NCBI RefSeq assembly: GCF_030035675.1 | Contig: NC_084489.1 | Span: forward strand, 69,593,365 to 69,657,364 | Direction: 5' to 3' | DNA from: Rhineura floridana | Lineage: Eukaryota; Chordata; Lepidosauria; Squamata; Rhineuridae | Length of the DNA stretch: 64,000 nucleotides | Shown here: positions 21,181 through 32,960 of the stretch, piece by piece | Position numbering within the stretch: position 1 is the first letter of the stretch | Layout of the letters: each line of letters begins with the position of its first letter | The notes under the pieces: model-generated | What the model was told of the DNA's origin: nothing | The model's database searches: none | What the model saw: the letters and a program-made list of their open reading frames with translations, nothing else | Made by a program: the position numbers and the translations under genes

Positions 21181-23150
21181 CTGATGGTTAATGATGAGAT
21201 AGACTAAGACTAAAATGATAAAAATATGAACTAGTAACACTGACATCATAATGATCATTGTGATTACAAATAGGATTGACAAAGCAAACATTAATTATAT
21301 GATAAATGATAAAATTGGCCATCAACCTCGCTCCAGCCCCACTACTTGTGTATGTTAAACAAAAATCATCATTACCTATCTGAACCAGATGGTTAGGCCC
21401 ATTTGGACCTTATGGTTTCAGCTAGACGAAGTGTGTGAAGCTGGTTAGTATAAATGATGTATTCCAATTTGGGGTTAGTTAGATTTTCTTGGGAGCGGAG
21501 GGGGGATTTGACCTTTGGATTATTTTTTTCTTCTGTCTTGCCTGCCTGTATCTGCTTTGCTTTGCATGGTTCTCCTGAGCTGAAGGCCATAATGGGCCGA
21601 AGCACCTGAACCCTTGGTGGTAGTGTTGCTCACACAACAATTGCTCTGAGAGCTGAGGACTATCACCAGCTTAAACTTCAGTTTTTGTTCCTGGAGGAAG
21701 GAGCAATAAAATGAAGATAGCTAATCCATTAAAAAAAGGGACTGTTGACCCGTTGCTGCTCTTGTTAGTTATTAAGGATATGTAGGGGTACGTCAGAAAA
21801 AGCAAGCAGCAATGCCTAAATGGTTATTCAGTGTATCATGCCATTATCCGTTGTGAAGCAGTTTTTCATAAAAGAGATGATATATATGATGGTATATAGT
21901 TGCATTTATCCACTTGTAGGAGTGTCAGTATGGGGAAAACAGGGAAGTTGAAGAGTGAAGGGGTAGCAACCAGAGCAAAGTTCGTTTGTTTCCCTTTGAA
22001 GTTTCCCTTGTGCACTACTGATTCAGTGATGTATGGGTCTGGACGTCTGTTAGCATATTGTTCTTGCATTCTTGAGACCTCTTCACAATTTCCAAATGAT
22101 CAGTAATAGTACATGTGCTGTCTCTCTCTGTCACTTTGCATGAGTACTGGGAAAGTTTACTGTAAATGGAGATGCTTGTAAACACAATTCTGCCATGTTA
22201 CGTTGAGCTTTCTTGCTAATGTAAAGGAAGATAACAAGAGAGGGCTCTGTTTGAAAACCAGTTTAAATTTGGACTTGATTACTAATTTCCTTTCTGGATG
22301 CATTTATTTTATGCTAAAGGGCCTAATGCTGACTTTTGCTTGGCTATCTTTTTTTGAGGGGGGAAAAGTTTCTCCTTCAGTTGTGTTAGTGCATGAGCTT
22401 GCCAGCACAGATTAAAATTTATTCACTTTTCTCTGTAGGCACTTTGCATTTTGCTCTGGGCAAGGTTATTGAGAATGTAAAGAAAGCAAAATTGATGCTT
22501 CTTTTTCCCTTTACGTTGGAATAGATTTTTTTTTAAAAAAAACACAAGAATCCTTTGGGAGCTGCAGTGACAGACCTGTTAACAGCCTTCTCCTCTGTTG
22601 CTGAGCTGGTGGAGACAGGCAATCTCCTAGGTTGTGTATAGTCTTGATAGTGGATTTAGTGGAATTTTTTGCAACTCCCTATTTTTGGTTGTTGCTGATG
22701 TGTGTTTATTGTCTCCCGATGTCCAGTTATGTGCTGTCCATGCCCCTCTGCCATCTTAGCACCCCCCGCCCCCATCCTGGCCTTGCCCCGACCCAGACAC
22801 TACGTAGCTCTCCCGGTTGTCATGTTCTCTTAGGAGAAATTATAAATACTGTTAGGTCCAAACAAAAGACTGCTATGTTTACCAAGTACCCAGTTAGTGA
22901 ATACTGGAACTACAGCTTTGAGTTCACTATACATTTTCTGGTGGAAACATTTGACAGCAATTCCTTTCTTGCTGGTATTCAAATTAGTACATCTCAATTT
23001 CCTTATGTGCAAACACCAGAGAGTGCATGTTCATGAAGTAACATTGCTCAATCAATTTGCTGGCACACTGGGCTCAATTCCTTAACTGCTTTTCCAGGGC
23101 TATTGCTGCACCTCCTAGCTCACCAGTTCCAGCCACTATATTTACAGTAT
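21181..23150. other. Long repeat-poor intronic stretch
   Basis: About 2 kb with no recognisable transposon, gene or RNA. Only homopolymer runs and a C-rich patch near 22760. Confidence 0.5.
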
Positions 23151-23155
23151 TGTAC

Positions 23156-23336
23156 ATGGTATAGTGGTTAAGGTGTTGGACTATGACCTAGGAGACCAGG
23201 GTTCGAATCCCCACATAGCCATGAAGCTCACTGGGTGACCTTGGGCCAGTCACTGCCTCTCAGCCTCATGAAAACCCTATTCATAGGATCACCATGAGTC
23301 GGAATCGACTTGAAGGCAGTGCATTTACATTTAAAC
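23156..23336 (+). mobile_element. Sauria-type SINE
   Basis: A tRNA-like head (GTATAGTGGTTAAGGTG A box, GGTTCGAATCC B box), a core with GGTGACCTTGGGCCAGTCAC, and the tail CACCATGAGTCGGAATCGAC, which matches the 3' end of the BovB LINE at 5608 (there CACCATAAGTCATAGTCGAC). A shared tail is the known basis for mobilisation by BovB. Confidence 0.88.
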
Positions 23337-23564
23337 ATGGTCAGTTTTTATAAAAATGGCCTCCATGTGTAAACTAATGTGAATGTGCCCTATGGTTTGC
23401 TGTGAGCAAGAGTACATGTATAACTGCTTTTATTAAATGCTGCACATATGTTTACAATTGTTTAGAAGTTTGAGTTTTCTGGGCTTGTTGTGCCCAGTGT
23501 TCTAAACAGGCATGCTTGGTTTTTTCCCTGTGTGAACATGCACTTTCTTATGTGTACATGTGCC

Positions 23565-24420
23565 CTTAGGCTTGGTCCAGAAGCTGCAGCTAGTGCAGAA
23601 TATGGCAGCCTGTCTTATGGCTGGGGTTGTCTTCTGTCAACATGTAACAGCCATGCTGAAGGAACTGCACTGACTGATGATATGCTACCGGGCCAAATTT
23701 TGAGGTTTTATTGTTGGCGTATATAGCCCTAAACAATTTGGGACTAGGATATATGGGGGATTGCCTTATTCCCTATATACCTTGCCATCCGCTGTGGTAA
23801 TCTACAGGGAGAAGGGGCTCCTTGTGGTGCCAGAGGTTCATTCCATAGTGGTTTGGACAAGGTCCTTCAGTGCAGTGGCATCTGCTCTGTGGAACACACT
23901 GCCCATTGAAGTTAGACTCTGATGTTTTATACATCTTGCTAAGAACCTTTATAAAACATAAAAAAAAAAAATCCTCCGTGGCGCAGAGTGGTAAGCGGCG
24001 GTAACGCAGCTGAAGCTCTGCTCACGGCCGGAGTTCGATTCCAACGGAAGGAGGAAGTCGAATCTCCGATAAAAGGGGTCGAGGTCCACTCAGCCTTCCA
24101 TCCATCCGTGGTCGGTAAAATGAGTACCTGGCATATGCTGGGGGGTAAAGAAAGGCCGGGGAAGGAACTGGCAATCCCACCCCATATATACGGTCTGCCT
24201 AGTAAACGTCGCAAGACGTCACCCTAAGAGTCGGAAACAACTCCCACTACAAGTGTGGGGACACCTTTACCTTTTAAGAACCTTTATTTTTACAGGATTT
24301 CTGACAAAGATGAGTTTACTCTCAGGCAGTATTTTTTTTGAGAACTGTTGCATTTGTTTTTACTTGTTTTATATATTTTTTGTGGCCTGCTGTGTTGGTA
24401 TTGTGATGTTTAGCAATTGA
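23565..24420 (+). mobile_element. L2 LINE 3' part split by a SINE
   Basis: Plus-strand translation gives decayed LVQKLQLVQNMAACL, HVTAMLKELH, YRAKF and ALWNTLP, the L2 C-terminal region. It runs to 23952, is broken by the SINE, and resumes at 24276. Confidence 0.8.
23961..24274 (+). mobile_element. Young tRNA-SINE (CCGTGGCGCAGAGTGG family), copy A
   Basis: tRNA-like head TCCGTGGCGCAGAGTGGTAAGC with B box GGAGTTCGATTCC; tail GTCACCCTAAGAGTCGGAAAC resembles the BovB-type tail. The host repeat TAAGAACCTTTAT occurs at 23940-23952 and 24275-24287. Nearly identical to the minus copy at 57819-58127, so recently active. Confidence 0.88.
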
Positions 24421-24575
24421 TAAGTCTTTCAGATCAGTCAATCAATAATTCAGTCAAATAATACATGTTGTAAGTCGAGATGTACTAAACTCGTGTACTA
24501 GCAAGAAAGGAATTGCTGTCAGCTGTGTACACCAGGAAATGTACGGTGAAATTGAGACTGTATGCCCAGTATACC

Positions 24576-25195
24576 TGTCGGGAGGATGAGCTGGGCTCCT
24601 GGGGGGTTGTCAGAAGAGGATTCAAATGGCTGGCAGAGGGAGGAGGGAGGAACTTACCCTCTGTGGAGCGAAGCCGAAACAGAGGACATGCCAGAGATAG
24701 GGTCGCCTAGCAACGGGGAGCCTGAGAGCCTTGAAGTTTTAGAATCCCCCCCAGACATTCCCAGGCCCTCCCTTCTCTGCAGCTCAGAGCAAGAGGGAGG
24801 GCTGATCACAGCAGAAAGGCGGAGAGATGGTTTACCCTCAGCTCCTCCTTTATCACCCATAGGGGAATCGGACACTTCAGAAGAGGAGGAGGTGATGCCT
24901 CCCCCCTCACCACGCACACGCAGACGGTTGAAAAGACAGGAGAGAAGGGGGGGAAGGCGGGCAGTATCTGAGGGGGAGTTAAGGAGGAGCGAAAGGTTGC
25001 GCGCCCGTTTAGCCCCTTCTTAAAGAACAGGCGGGAAGCAGCCCCTTGCTCTGTCAACTTTCTCCCAATGCCGCAGGACCTGTATCCCTGTATTGCTTCA
25101 TGAGAAAGCGCAGTCTTTGTTGGACATTACTCTAATAAAACACGAATTAACTACAACCTCTGGTCTGGTTCCTGAGTCGCATCCTGGGCCTGACA
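24576..25195 (+). mobile_element. Solo LTR, family A (fossil)
   Basis: 620 bp starting TGTCGGGAGGATGAGC and ending GGGCCTGACA, flanked on both sides by the 5-bp duplication ATACC (24571-24575 and 25196-25200). A polyadenylation signal AATAAA at 25134 lies near the 3' side, as in LTRs. The internal region is absent, so this is the product of LTR-LTR recombination. Gypsy- or retrovirus-type; the exact duplication suggests modest age. Confidence 0.85.
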
Positions 25196-25200
25196 ATACC

Positions 25201-26157
25201 CTGACTGTGTACTTGCTGAAAGTAGCACTCTGCCCTTTGGCCACAACATTAATTGTCAAATCTCTCTTCATTAGAGAATGTGATGACTGTGAGAGCCCGG
25301 TAGTGCCAGGAGCATGATTTGTGACTTCCCCCTCACACACAATGGAGGCTATCTAATAATTTCAGCACATGCCACCTTCCTCCTCCCCTGTTCAAGTAAA
25401 CATGGGGCTGATTTTCACATTATCCTGTAAGTTAGTGAAACTAGTGGGCACTGGGATGAGTGAGCACCTGCTGCTGGCGCTTAGCGGTGAATGTGTGGCT
25501 CTAGCACCAAGAAATTACCTGGTCTTCCCTGCTGATTGTTCCACCTTCCTGGGATCACAAAGCAATGATCCAGCTGGTGAATGCTAGGAATGGGCACTGC
25601 CTATGCTACATGATTGCCCCTTCCAAAGATTAAATAGTGAGGATAGACCTGCATTTTCATTATGAGGAGAATGCCAACATCAGTCCTTGGCTATGATCTG
25701 GGTAAGAGCATCCTCTCTTATTGGTCTCCTTTTGGGTTGAAGTCTCCCACTCCTGCTTTCTTCCACGCTGTTTTTTCTCAGCCTGGAATGGCCTTCCTCA
25801 GAGTTTGTCCTTCGGACCTCCTGCTTCCACAAATAGGGTTGCAAACTTGTGATTTTCAAAATACCTACAGGACAAAGTAGGTTTTTGGTGGGGCAAGAAA
25901 TGGAGCTGTGAATTTTTAGGGAGTCCGATAGTGGCCTGATGGATCAGGCCCTTCAGAATAATCATCAGTTAAATGCTAGTATTAAGCCTGGGGCAAAGAA
26001 ATAATAAACAGGTAGGCAAAATATCTGTTGACTGAAAAGTCTATTAACAAGGGCTTCCTTGTCCATTCTGGACTCACCTTTTCAGTGATTTCTGCTGCTG
26101 TCCTAGTATGCATCCTTACTATTCCTTGATGAATCCCTATCATCCCATATAGCAAGC
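25201..26157. other. Unassigned intronic sequence
   Basis: No gene or clear repeat recognised. Confidence 0.5.
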
Positions 26158-26350
26158 GTAGGAAGTGGCCTTATACTGAGTCATACCATTGGTCCATCTA
26201 GGTCACTACTGTTGGCATTGACTGGCAGTGCCTCTCCAGGATTTCAGACACGGAGTCTTTCCCAGCCCTCCCCGGAGATGGCGGGGATTGAACTTGGGAC
26301 CTTCTGTGTGCAAAGCAGATGCTCCACCCCACTGCGTAACGACTCCCTGC
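26158..26350 (-). mobile_element. tRNA-derived SINE, minus strand, near full length
   Basis: GCCTTATACTGAGTCATACC (SINE 3' part) to GATTGAACTTGGGACC (B-box complement) and CAAAGCAGATGCTCCACC. Same family as 4789 and 62330. Confidence 0.85.
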
Positions 26351-27800
26351 CTTCCCCTTTGTTTCATGTGTCTTCATCTGTAAGCCCTGAGGGCAGAAAC
26401 TGTATCGCACCTGTATTTCTGTACAATGTCTAACAAATTTAGTAGGAATATTAGCTAAAAAATACAGATAGTGGATTGGATGCAACTAAATCCTACTCAG
26501 AGTTTAACTGCTGAAATTAATGAACCTAAGTTACTCATGCCTATTAACTTCAGTTGGTCAATTGTGAATAGGACTAACATTGAATACTTTTTCAACTTCT
26601 TGCCTGTTGCTTTTGGAAAGAGATGGTGGTGTTTCTTGGGTGACTCTAGGAAGCTAGGGTTGAAATAAATATATAACTCTGTTTGCCGTCATTGGTACTA
26701 AAGACTATTGTTTTTGCCCAGCAGAAAAGGCTGTCTGTCTCTGGGCCCATTCAAGGAATTGTGTATTTAGATTTCACAGGAGTTCATATCAGCTGAATAA
26801 TTTTGTCTTCTGTTCCAGGGTGACACTACCCAGGACTTTTCATTCTTAATATTTACCCCCACCATCGCCACCACTTTTAAAATAACAAATAGTATTCACA
26901 TTGAGAAAGCTGAGTAAAGCTTTGTGCAAGCCAGGCTGCCCTGGACAACACTGCATACTGTTTTGATAGTCATTTTGAAAAATGGTTTTATTTAGACGTC
27001 ACAAGCAAGAGCCCTGTCTGTGTTGTGCAGTCTGCTAGATATTTCTACCGCACATTCATTTCAATATAGCTTGCCTGGCGACTTGTATCTTCAATCAGAG
27101 TTCGTCATTGCAACTATCAAGTCTTGCTACAGATGACTTACTGACCTCCTTTAATGTCTACAGTGAGTGAGGCAAGTTTAAATATGAGACTCCCCATCTA
27201 CTATGTTGGTCTTAGTTTTTCCTTAAAGGTATTTGAATGGTGGTCCCAAGGGTTTTATGTATAGGCATTTGATGTTTTTGTGTGTGATTATTTCTAAAAC
27301 AAAAAAGTAACTAAAAATAAACACAGGTCCCTTTACTGGCCAATTATACTTAGTGGGCTTGAGAGAAATCACCAGGCACTTTTCCTCTTGAATTTTAGAC
27401 TGCTGCTGCTTTTGTTTTGCATTATAGGGGCCCAGTCAAGATGCGATTCTTGACACCTTCCTTGAGTGTGCTTGGGACAGAATCCACTAGGGATGTTTCC
27501 TTTGCAATCCCCTTTGACATTGATGAGAGTTGTGCTAGATGGAGAGATGTTGGAGCACAGCTACATTTCATAACTCTTTCCTGGAGATATGTTTCGTTCA
27601 CTTCCTCCTTGGTACATCACTGGATATTTCAACAGCCTCTTTCCACCTCTGCGCAGTTTCATGGGATATGCACAAATGGTCAAAGGTAATTTGTCTTTTG
27701 GACATGCAGGTTTATGGTTGTCCACAAGTAGGCAAATACTTTGTAGCATTTGGATAGGCAAGAGGACGAAGGGTGGGAGAAGCTAGTGGCCTCCTTTGCC
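26351..27800. other. Unassigned intronic sequence
   Basis: About 1.45 kb; nothing recognised except a weak palindromic-repeat-like piece near 26480-26580. Confidence 0.5.
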
Positions 27801-28029
27801 AATATTGTCCATACTGAGGGACTGTGGGCAGATTTATGAGCTTTAGATCACTGGGTGGTGCAGGATTGGCTGATCGGTATCACCTGATTGCCCAGCCCCT
27901 AAGATTCTGGGCTGTGGTGCAAATGTTTCAGCTTGATGGGCCTGCAGTTTCCTCCTCTGGCTAGCAGCCCTGTGACTGCAAAGCCTCCATACCTGATGGG
28001 CAGAGTTCCAGCTGTGGCACCTGATGGCT

Positions 28030-28162
28030 AGTGGATTTATATATATATGTTTTTGTACCGATTTATGTGATTTTATTGTATATACTTTCTGTTGTACACC
28101 GCCCAGAGAGCTATGCTAGTGGGGCGGTATAAAAATTTAACAAATAAAATAAATAAAAATAG
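28030..28162 (+). mobile_element. LINE 3' tail (L2/CR1 type)
   Basis: TTGTACACCGCCCAGAGAGC, GGGGCGGTATAAAAATTTAAC and an AATAAAATAAATAAA tail. The 200 bp upstream may belong to it. Confidence 0.82.
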
Positions 28163-28164
28163 TA

Positions 28165-29015
28165 TGTTTCCACTCATCATGAGGAGTGTGACTCTAGCTG
28201 TCTGATGAGTGTGACCATCCTTCCTTCCTCCCCAGAAGTAGGTGGGAGGTTGTTGTGGCAATTGTCCTGTAATCCCGCCCCTGTCCCACTCCAAAGGTGG
28301 AAGGAAGGCTGGGACCAGTTTGGCCACTGTGTTATCAAGGGCATCAAGCCTCCTTTTCTGCTCTGGTGGAGTGGGGGGGAAGCTTCCAAAATGTTCGGCT
28401 TGACTACCAAGGGCAGCAAAAAAATTGTGATCTCTGACGGCAGTGGGCTGGTTTTTGCGTCTCTGCCTGCTGCTGGCAATTGATGTTCTTTTTAGGTTTA
28501 TATGAGAATGGTGAAATGAAGCAAAAGTGCAAACCAGTGTTGTATGCAGAAAATGGCATCCATTTTCTCTTTCCTTTTGTGATTCTTGCTTCCCCCCCCC
28601 CCGCAATGTGTCAAGAGTGGTAACTTCCATATGATTATCAAAACAAGGCCCTTGTGGGAAATTGCCCAAATTGTCTGTGCTGCTTCCTAAGCCTACCTGC
28701 TGTTAAGAGCATTCCTCTTGCTAGCAGTAATTCTGACAAGCACCCTCGCTGTGTAAATCATGCTGGGCTAATCCATCCTTGGTTGGAGCTCGCTGTGTAA
28801 GCTTGGAATGCTTGCTAAAAGATATGATGGTGTATAAGCTTGCTGAATAGCTTTGCCTTTGCTTGACACAAACCAGTAGAGATTCCCTTGGCTGCAAAAA
28901 TAAAATATGTGCAAACCTTTGTTGACCCCCTGTCATTTCTAGAAATGGGAATTGTAATGCCTTTATATTGCTGAAGAAGCTGCTGAAGATATAAGCAAGA
29001 GAAATAAAGGTTTCC
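28165..29015. other. Unassigned intronic sequence
   Basis: Longest open frames here (up to 198 codons, minus) show no known domain and look fortuitous. C10 run at about 28593. Confidence 0.5.
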
Positions 29016-29105
29016 AGGATGCAGCCAAATGCACACTTACCTGGGCATAGTTTACATAAAACAAAGTGGTACTTCTGAGTAAACATACATAGGATTGTGC
29101 TGTTA
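29016..29105. repeat. Short palindromic repeat, copy 3
   Basis: GCACACTTACCTGGGCATAG...ACTTCTGAGTAAACATACATAGGATTG; same consensus as 16893. Confidence 0.7.
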
Positions 29106-29132
29106 GTCAGCATTTGTTGTCTTATTTGTACT

Positions 29133-29452
29133 CAGTAGTGTAAGTGGCAAGTTCAGAAATGCAGGGTCTCTTCATGTTAGTCACAGCCACCCCCTCCTCT
29201 TTTTTTGCTGCTGAGTTGAGAATAAGATCCTTGTTAATGCCTTCTCCCACAACAACAGATATCCCCAAGAGCCAATAAGCATGAAAGGGGAGAGTGTTAG
29301 CTACTGAGAAGACTCTTCTCAGTGGCTAACACACTCTTCTTTATGCTGATTGCCTTGCAGGATACAGCAGACATAGGGACCCTGCTGGGGCCCTGCTCCA
29401 AAACAAGTAAAGGGTCTAAGACCCCCTGAGACCCTGGACGACTACACCTCTG
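29133..29452 (+). mobile_element. hAT non-autonomous element, family 1 copy C
   Basis: Ends CAGTAGTGTAAGTGG and CTACACCTCTG; duplications TTTGTACT (29125-29132) and TTTGTAGT (29453-29460) match at 7 of 8. It is about 70 bp shorter than copies A and B: the two inner arms meet directly (CTACTGAGAAGACTCTTCTC). Confidence 0.9.
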
Positions 29453-29639
29453 TTTGTAGTTGTCAAAGCCTTGTGGCAAAAACAAACAACAACAACAAAC
29501 ATAACCCACCAGCAAAGTTTTGGTGTCAGCTGAGTTTTTGGGGCTTCAATTGGAGCCAGATTAGACATGAAGGTAGCAGATCTGTGTATGTGCTGAAGCC
29601 TCCCCAAGCCTGTGGGTTATTCTGTCATTAGTTTGGTGC

Positions 29640-29860
29640 TTTTTTATCTCACCCCACTATCAAAAGAGGTGGTGCACATAGCTCACTCATGTTTTACATA
29701 ACAGCAACCCTGAGAGGTAGGTTAGTCTCTGAGATGGTCACCCAGGGAGTTTCATGGTTGACTGAGGATTGGAACATGGCTTCCCACAGGCATCTGGTTG
29801 GCTGCTACGAGAACAGGATGCTGGCCTGATCCGGTAGAGCCTTCTTAGGGTTTTGTGTCC
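29640..29860. mobile_element. CORE-SINE-like piece and CR1 3' UTR piece
   Basis: 29690-29790 (CAACCCTGAGAGGTAGGTTAG, GTCACCCAGGGAGTTTCATGG) resembles a reverse CORE-SINE; 29785-29850 (GGCATCTGGTTGGCTGC, GGCCTGATCCGGTAG) is CR1 3' UTR, plus strand. Confidence 0.6.
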
Positions 29861-30052
29861 TCAGCCATACTCCATTTTAGCCTTCCCCAGTCTTGGGTCT
29901 CCAGATGTTGTTAGACTTGTGGGAAGGCTGCTCTTCTGTAATTGCTGCACGGCATAGGTTTATCTCCATGAAGACTGTCTGAGATTACTTTTCCCAGCCA
30001 GGCACCTCTACGGAGTGAGCCTTGCTAGAGAGAGACCAACCAACTGTGGGGT

Positions 30053-30481
30053 AGGGATGGACAGATCTGTCAATTTCAGTTTCTCATTTTTACATTCTTA
30101 AATTCAGTTCCCCACATTTCTGCAGCAATTTATGATTTTTCTTTTTTAAAACCCTCATGAAAATTCTTCAAAATTTTAGTCTGCAATTTTCTTACAAAAC
30201 ACATTTTTATGTTGTTTTGACCGTTTTGAATGTAGACATTTTTGCAAGCAGTAAATATAAAGCATGTTTGTATGTTAATTTTCATTAATATGTTCATTTT
30301 TATGCACATTTTCCCTTAATTCATGCATTTTTGTAAACATCGGTTGGAGAACTGCCTGGCAAAATTCGAATAAGTGTGAATTTTGAAGCACAGCTGTGTT
30401 TCAGTTCTCATACAGTAGTTTTGGAAAATGCGAATTCTGCTTTAAATGTAAACTGAATTGAATTTCTCCACCTTCCCTGCC
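30053..30481 (+). repeat. AT-rich interspersed repeat (family 2), copy B
   Basis: GGGATGGACAGATCTGTCAATTTC at the left; AATTGAATTTCTCCACCTTCCC at the right, imperfectly inverted. Interior is AT-rich and matches 9765-10140 on the other strand. Confidence 0.62.
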
Positions 30482-30786
30482 ATGGAGTGGTTAGGTGCAA
30501 GCAAGGACAGAGCTAATGGTGTGCCATCCATTTGGCTTTAGGTGCACTCCCTCTCTACATATTGTGGAAGATACAGGTTTACACACACAGATCTACCTCT
30601 CTCACATCTTAGTGTGACCCTACTTACATCTGGGTAAAAGAAGCTTCGAGCGCATGATTGCTGCTGTAGAATGTGATTCTTCTCCTTTGGTGGTATAATA
30701 ACATTTGCCTTGATGCAGCAAATGCTGTTGATATAAAGGTATAGGGGGTTCCTGAGAAGGAACCCCCTCCAACAACCCTGATTTTG

Positions 30787-30985
30787 TTGAAGAGGGATGA
30801 TAGCTCAACAGAAGACTGCATTCTTTGTGTGTCAGACGTTTGAGGTTCAATCCCTGTCATCTCCAGTCAAATGGATCTTGGGTAACAGCATTGGGAAATA
30901 TCTCCATCTGAACTTCTGGAGAGCTAATAGCTCCCTGGTCAATTTCATGCCCCCTGAAGGGAAAACTTCATGAGGGGGGAAGATG
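30787..30985 (+). mobile_element. tRNA-derived SINE, diverged
   Basis: GATAGCTCAACAGAAGACTGC head, GAGGTTCAATCCCTGTCATC B box, then CTCCAGTCAAATGGATCTTGGG. Confidence 0.75.
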
Positions 30986-31235
30986 AGAATATTATAAAAT
31001 GTTGGGTCATTGCTGACAAGTACAGGTAACCTTGATATTGATCTTTATTATTTTGTTTTTTGTGCTTCTGCAGAAATGTAGCCATTGCTGCATTTCAAGC
31101 TTGTGGAAGTTACACCTGATTCACCCATGTGCATTCATTGTTTGATGACTGCAACTTCAATGGTTAACTTGCTTGAATGGATTATCACAGATGGAATTTG
31201 TATATCTCTTTCACCTTTCTCATGCAGGGCTTTCA

Positions 31236-31435
31236 AATAGAGGGACAAGCCACGGCTCAGAGACAGAGCACATGCCTTGGATGTAGAAGGTCCCATGTTC
31301 ACTTTAGATCTCTATGTAAGCCTAGGGAAGATTCCTGTCTGAAACTCCAGACAGCTGCTCCAGTCATTGCAGACAACATTGAGCTAGATGGGTACTGATC
31401 TGATGCAGTCTAAGTCAGCTTCCTATGGGGTTGGT
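31236..31435 (+). mobile_element. tRNA-derived SINE, diverged
   Basis: CGGCTCAGAGACAGAGCACATG head, a damaged B box (CCATGTTCACTTTAGATC), and the 3' part CTGATGCAGTCTAAGTCAGC. Confidence 0.75.
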
Positions 31436-31439
31436 TCAC

Positions 31440-32480
31440 AGTATTCAAGTGAAGAATAATCCCAATCCCTGGCATATATCCTGCTACCTCAACTGCTTCA
31501 TAAGAGAGACCTCTGAATGGGATATTTTACTTTTTTTAAAAAAAAGTCTTATCTTACTGACCAGAGTGCATAATGCACCAAGCTGAGTGCTTCTCAGCAG
31601 CTATGGATGTCAGTCCCTCAAGAGTTTTGATAAACTTCATAAAGAGGGTGGATGGATGTGGTCTGTGTTCGGCTTGGAGGTTCACAAGCCGTGTAGGACT
31701 GTAAAACCTTTTTTTTAATCAGAAAAAGTGCTGAGAATCGCACTGGAGAAAGCAAATCTCTCTCTCCCCCCCCCCCATTGGCAATTCCAGTATTTGTAGT
31801 TTGAAAAGCACTGAGAAATCCGTTGGCATACACCTTTTAATATATAAGTTCAAACAAAATGCCAAACCCTTCTCTTGTGCTCTTTGATTTCCCCTTTCAC
31901 TTCTGATGTAGGGCAAAATATAGCTGCTATTCAGCTCTAACAGGAAACGATGGTTCATTGCTAAATCAGAAGTTGGAGGGGAAAGCTGATCCCTGGGAAG
32001 GGAGCGTATGAAAAGTGGGGCTGGTATGGCATGGTGGTGCACCTAAACCTGCGTGGGATTCTCTCTTAAAATAATGAGGAAGAAAACCTCCCTTTCAGTG
32101 GGGGATTCTAATGCACACCCCTCCCTGAACACCTGCATGGGATCCCCTGCTAAAACGATTGAAAATAAAAACGTCCCTTGAGCAGTGCCTTGCAAGGTTC
32201 TTCTGAAGTCCAGACTTCTAACTTCAAAGGACTTTGTGCATGGCATCATGTGATTGATAGGTGGGCAGCCCCACCCATCTGTCAAATTTGCCCCGCAGAA
32301 CTGATCCTGATAATGATCTGGCCCATGGAGCTAAGAAGCTTTCCCACCCCTGATATAAATTAACTCCATATGTTCCTCCCTTCCACTTGTTCACTGTAGT
32401 ATGTTTCCCAGTCCAAAGGACAGGAGGACGAGGAGGGCATCATAAGATCATATGGATTTCAAGGAATCAAGATGAAATGT
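31440..32480. other. Unassigned intronic sequence
   Basis: No gene or clear repeat. Internal short inverted motif near 32040-32160 (CCTGCGTGGGATTC, CCTGCATGGGATCC) repeated directly. Confidence 0.5.
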
Positions 32481-32569
32481 TTAGGGGCCTTTCTTGCACA
32501 GGTCTAAACTTCAAATTCCTAGACACCATTATAACATTACTTGGAGTCTGCGTTTTCCCCCATGTTTCG

Positions 32570-32960
32570 CAGCATATCTTCTCTTGCTACCATCTAGAGT
32601 TCTGTCAGATTCAGGACAGGCAAAAAAAGTCATTCTTCACATAGCACATAGTTAAATTATGGAATCTGCTCCTAGAATTTCTAGTGATGGCAACCAACTT
32701 GAATGGCTTTAAAAAGGGAGTAGATAAATCCCAGGGCTCGAATCCCCACATAGCCATGAAGCTCACTGGGTGACCTTGGGCCAGTCACTGCTTCTCAGCC
32801 TCAGGACCCTATTCATAGGGTCGCCATAAGTCGGAATCGACTTGAAGGCAGTACATTTACATTAGGGCTATCAGTGGCCACTAGCCATGATGGCTGTGTT
32901 CAATCTCCATTGTCAGGGTCAGTATGCCTTTGAATACAAGTAGCTGGAAATCACAAGCAC
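32570..32960 (+). mobile_element. CR1 LINE 3' end split by a Sauria SINE
   Basis: 32570-32733 reads the CR1 C-terminus (TTCAGGACAGGCAAAAAAAG, TGGAATCTGCTCC, GGCTTTAAAAAGGGAGTAG) and 32863-32960 the UTR (GGCTATCAGTGGCCACTAGCC). Confidence 0.85.
32735..32862 (+). mobile_element. Sauria-type SINE, 5' truncated
   Basis: Starts within the B box (GGCTCGAATCCCCACATAGCC) and runs to the BovB-like tail CGCCATAAGTCGGAATCGAC...GTACATTTACATTA. Inserted in a CR1. Confidence 0.88.

Noticed and set aside
23156-23230. Functional tRNA gene
   Set aside because: Only A- and B-box-like promoter pieces are present and the downstream body plus BovB tail show it is a SINE; the cloverleaf is not complete. The same holds for 4789, 23961 and 31236.
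28073-28669. 198-codon minus-strand frame
   Set aside because: No known domain, overlaps a LINE tail at its 3' side and homopolymer runs; looks fortuitous.
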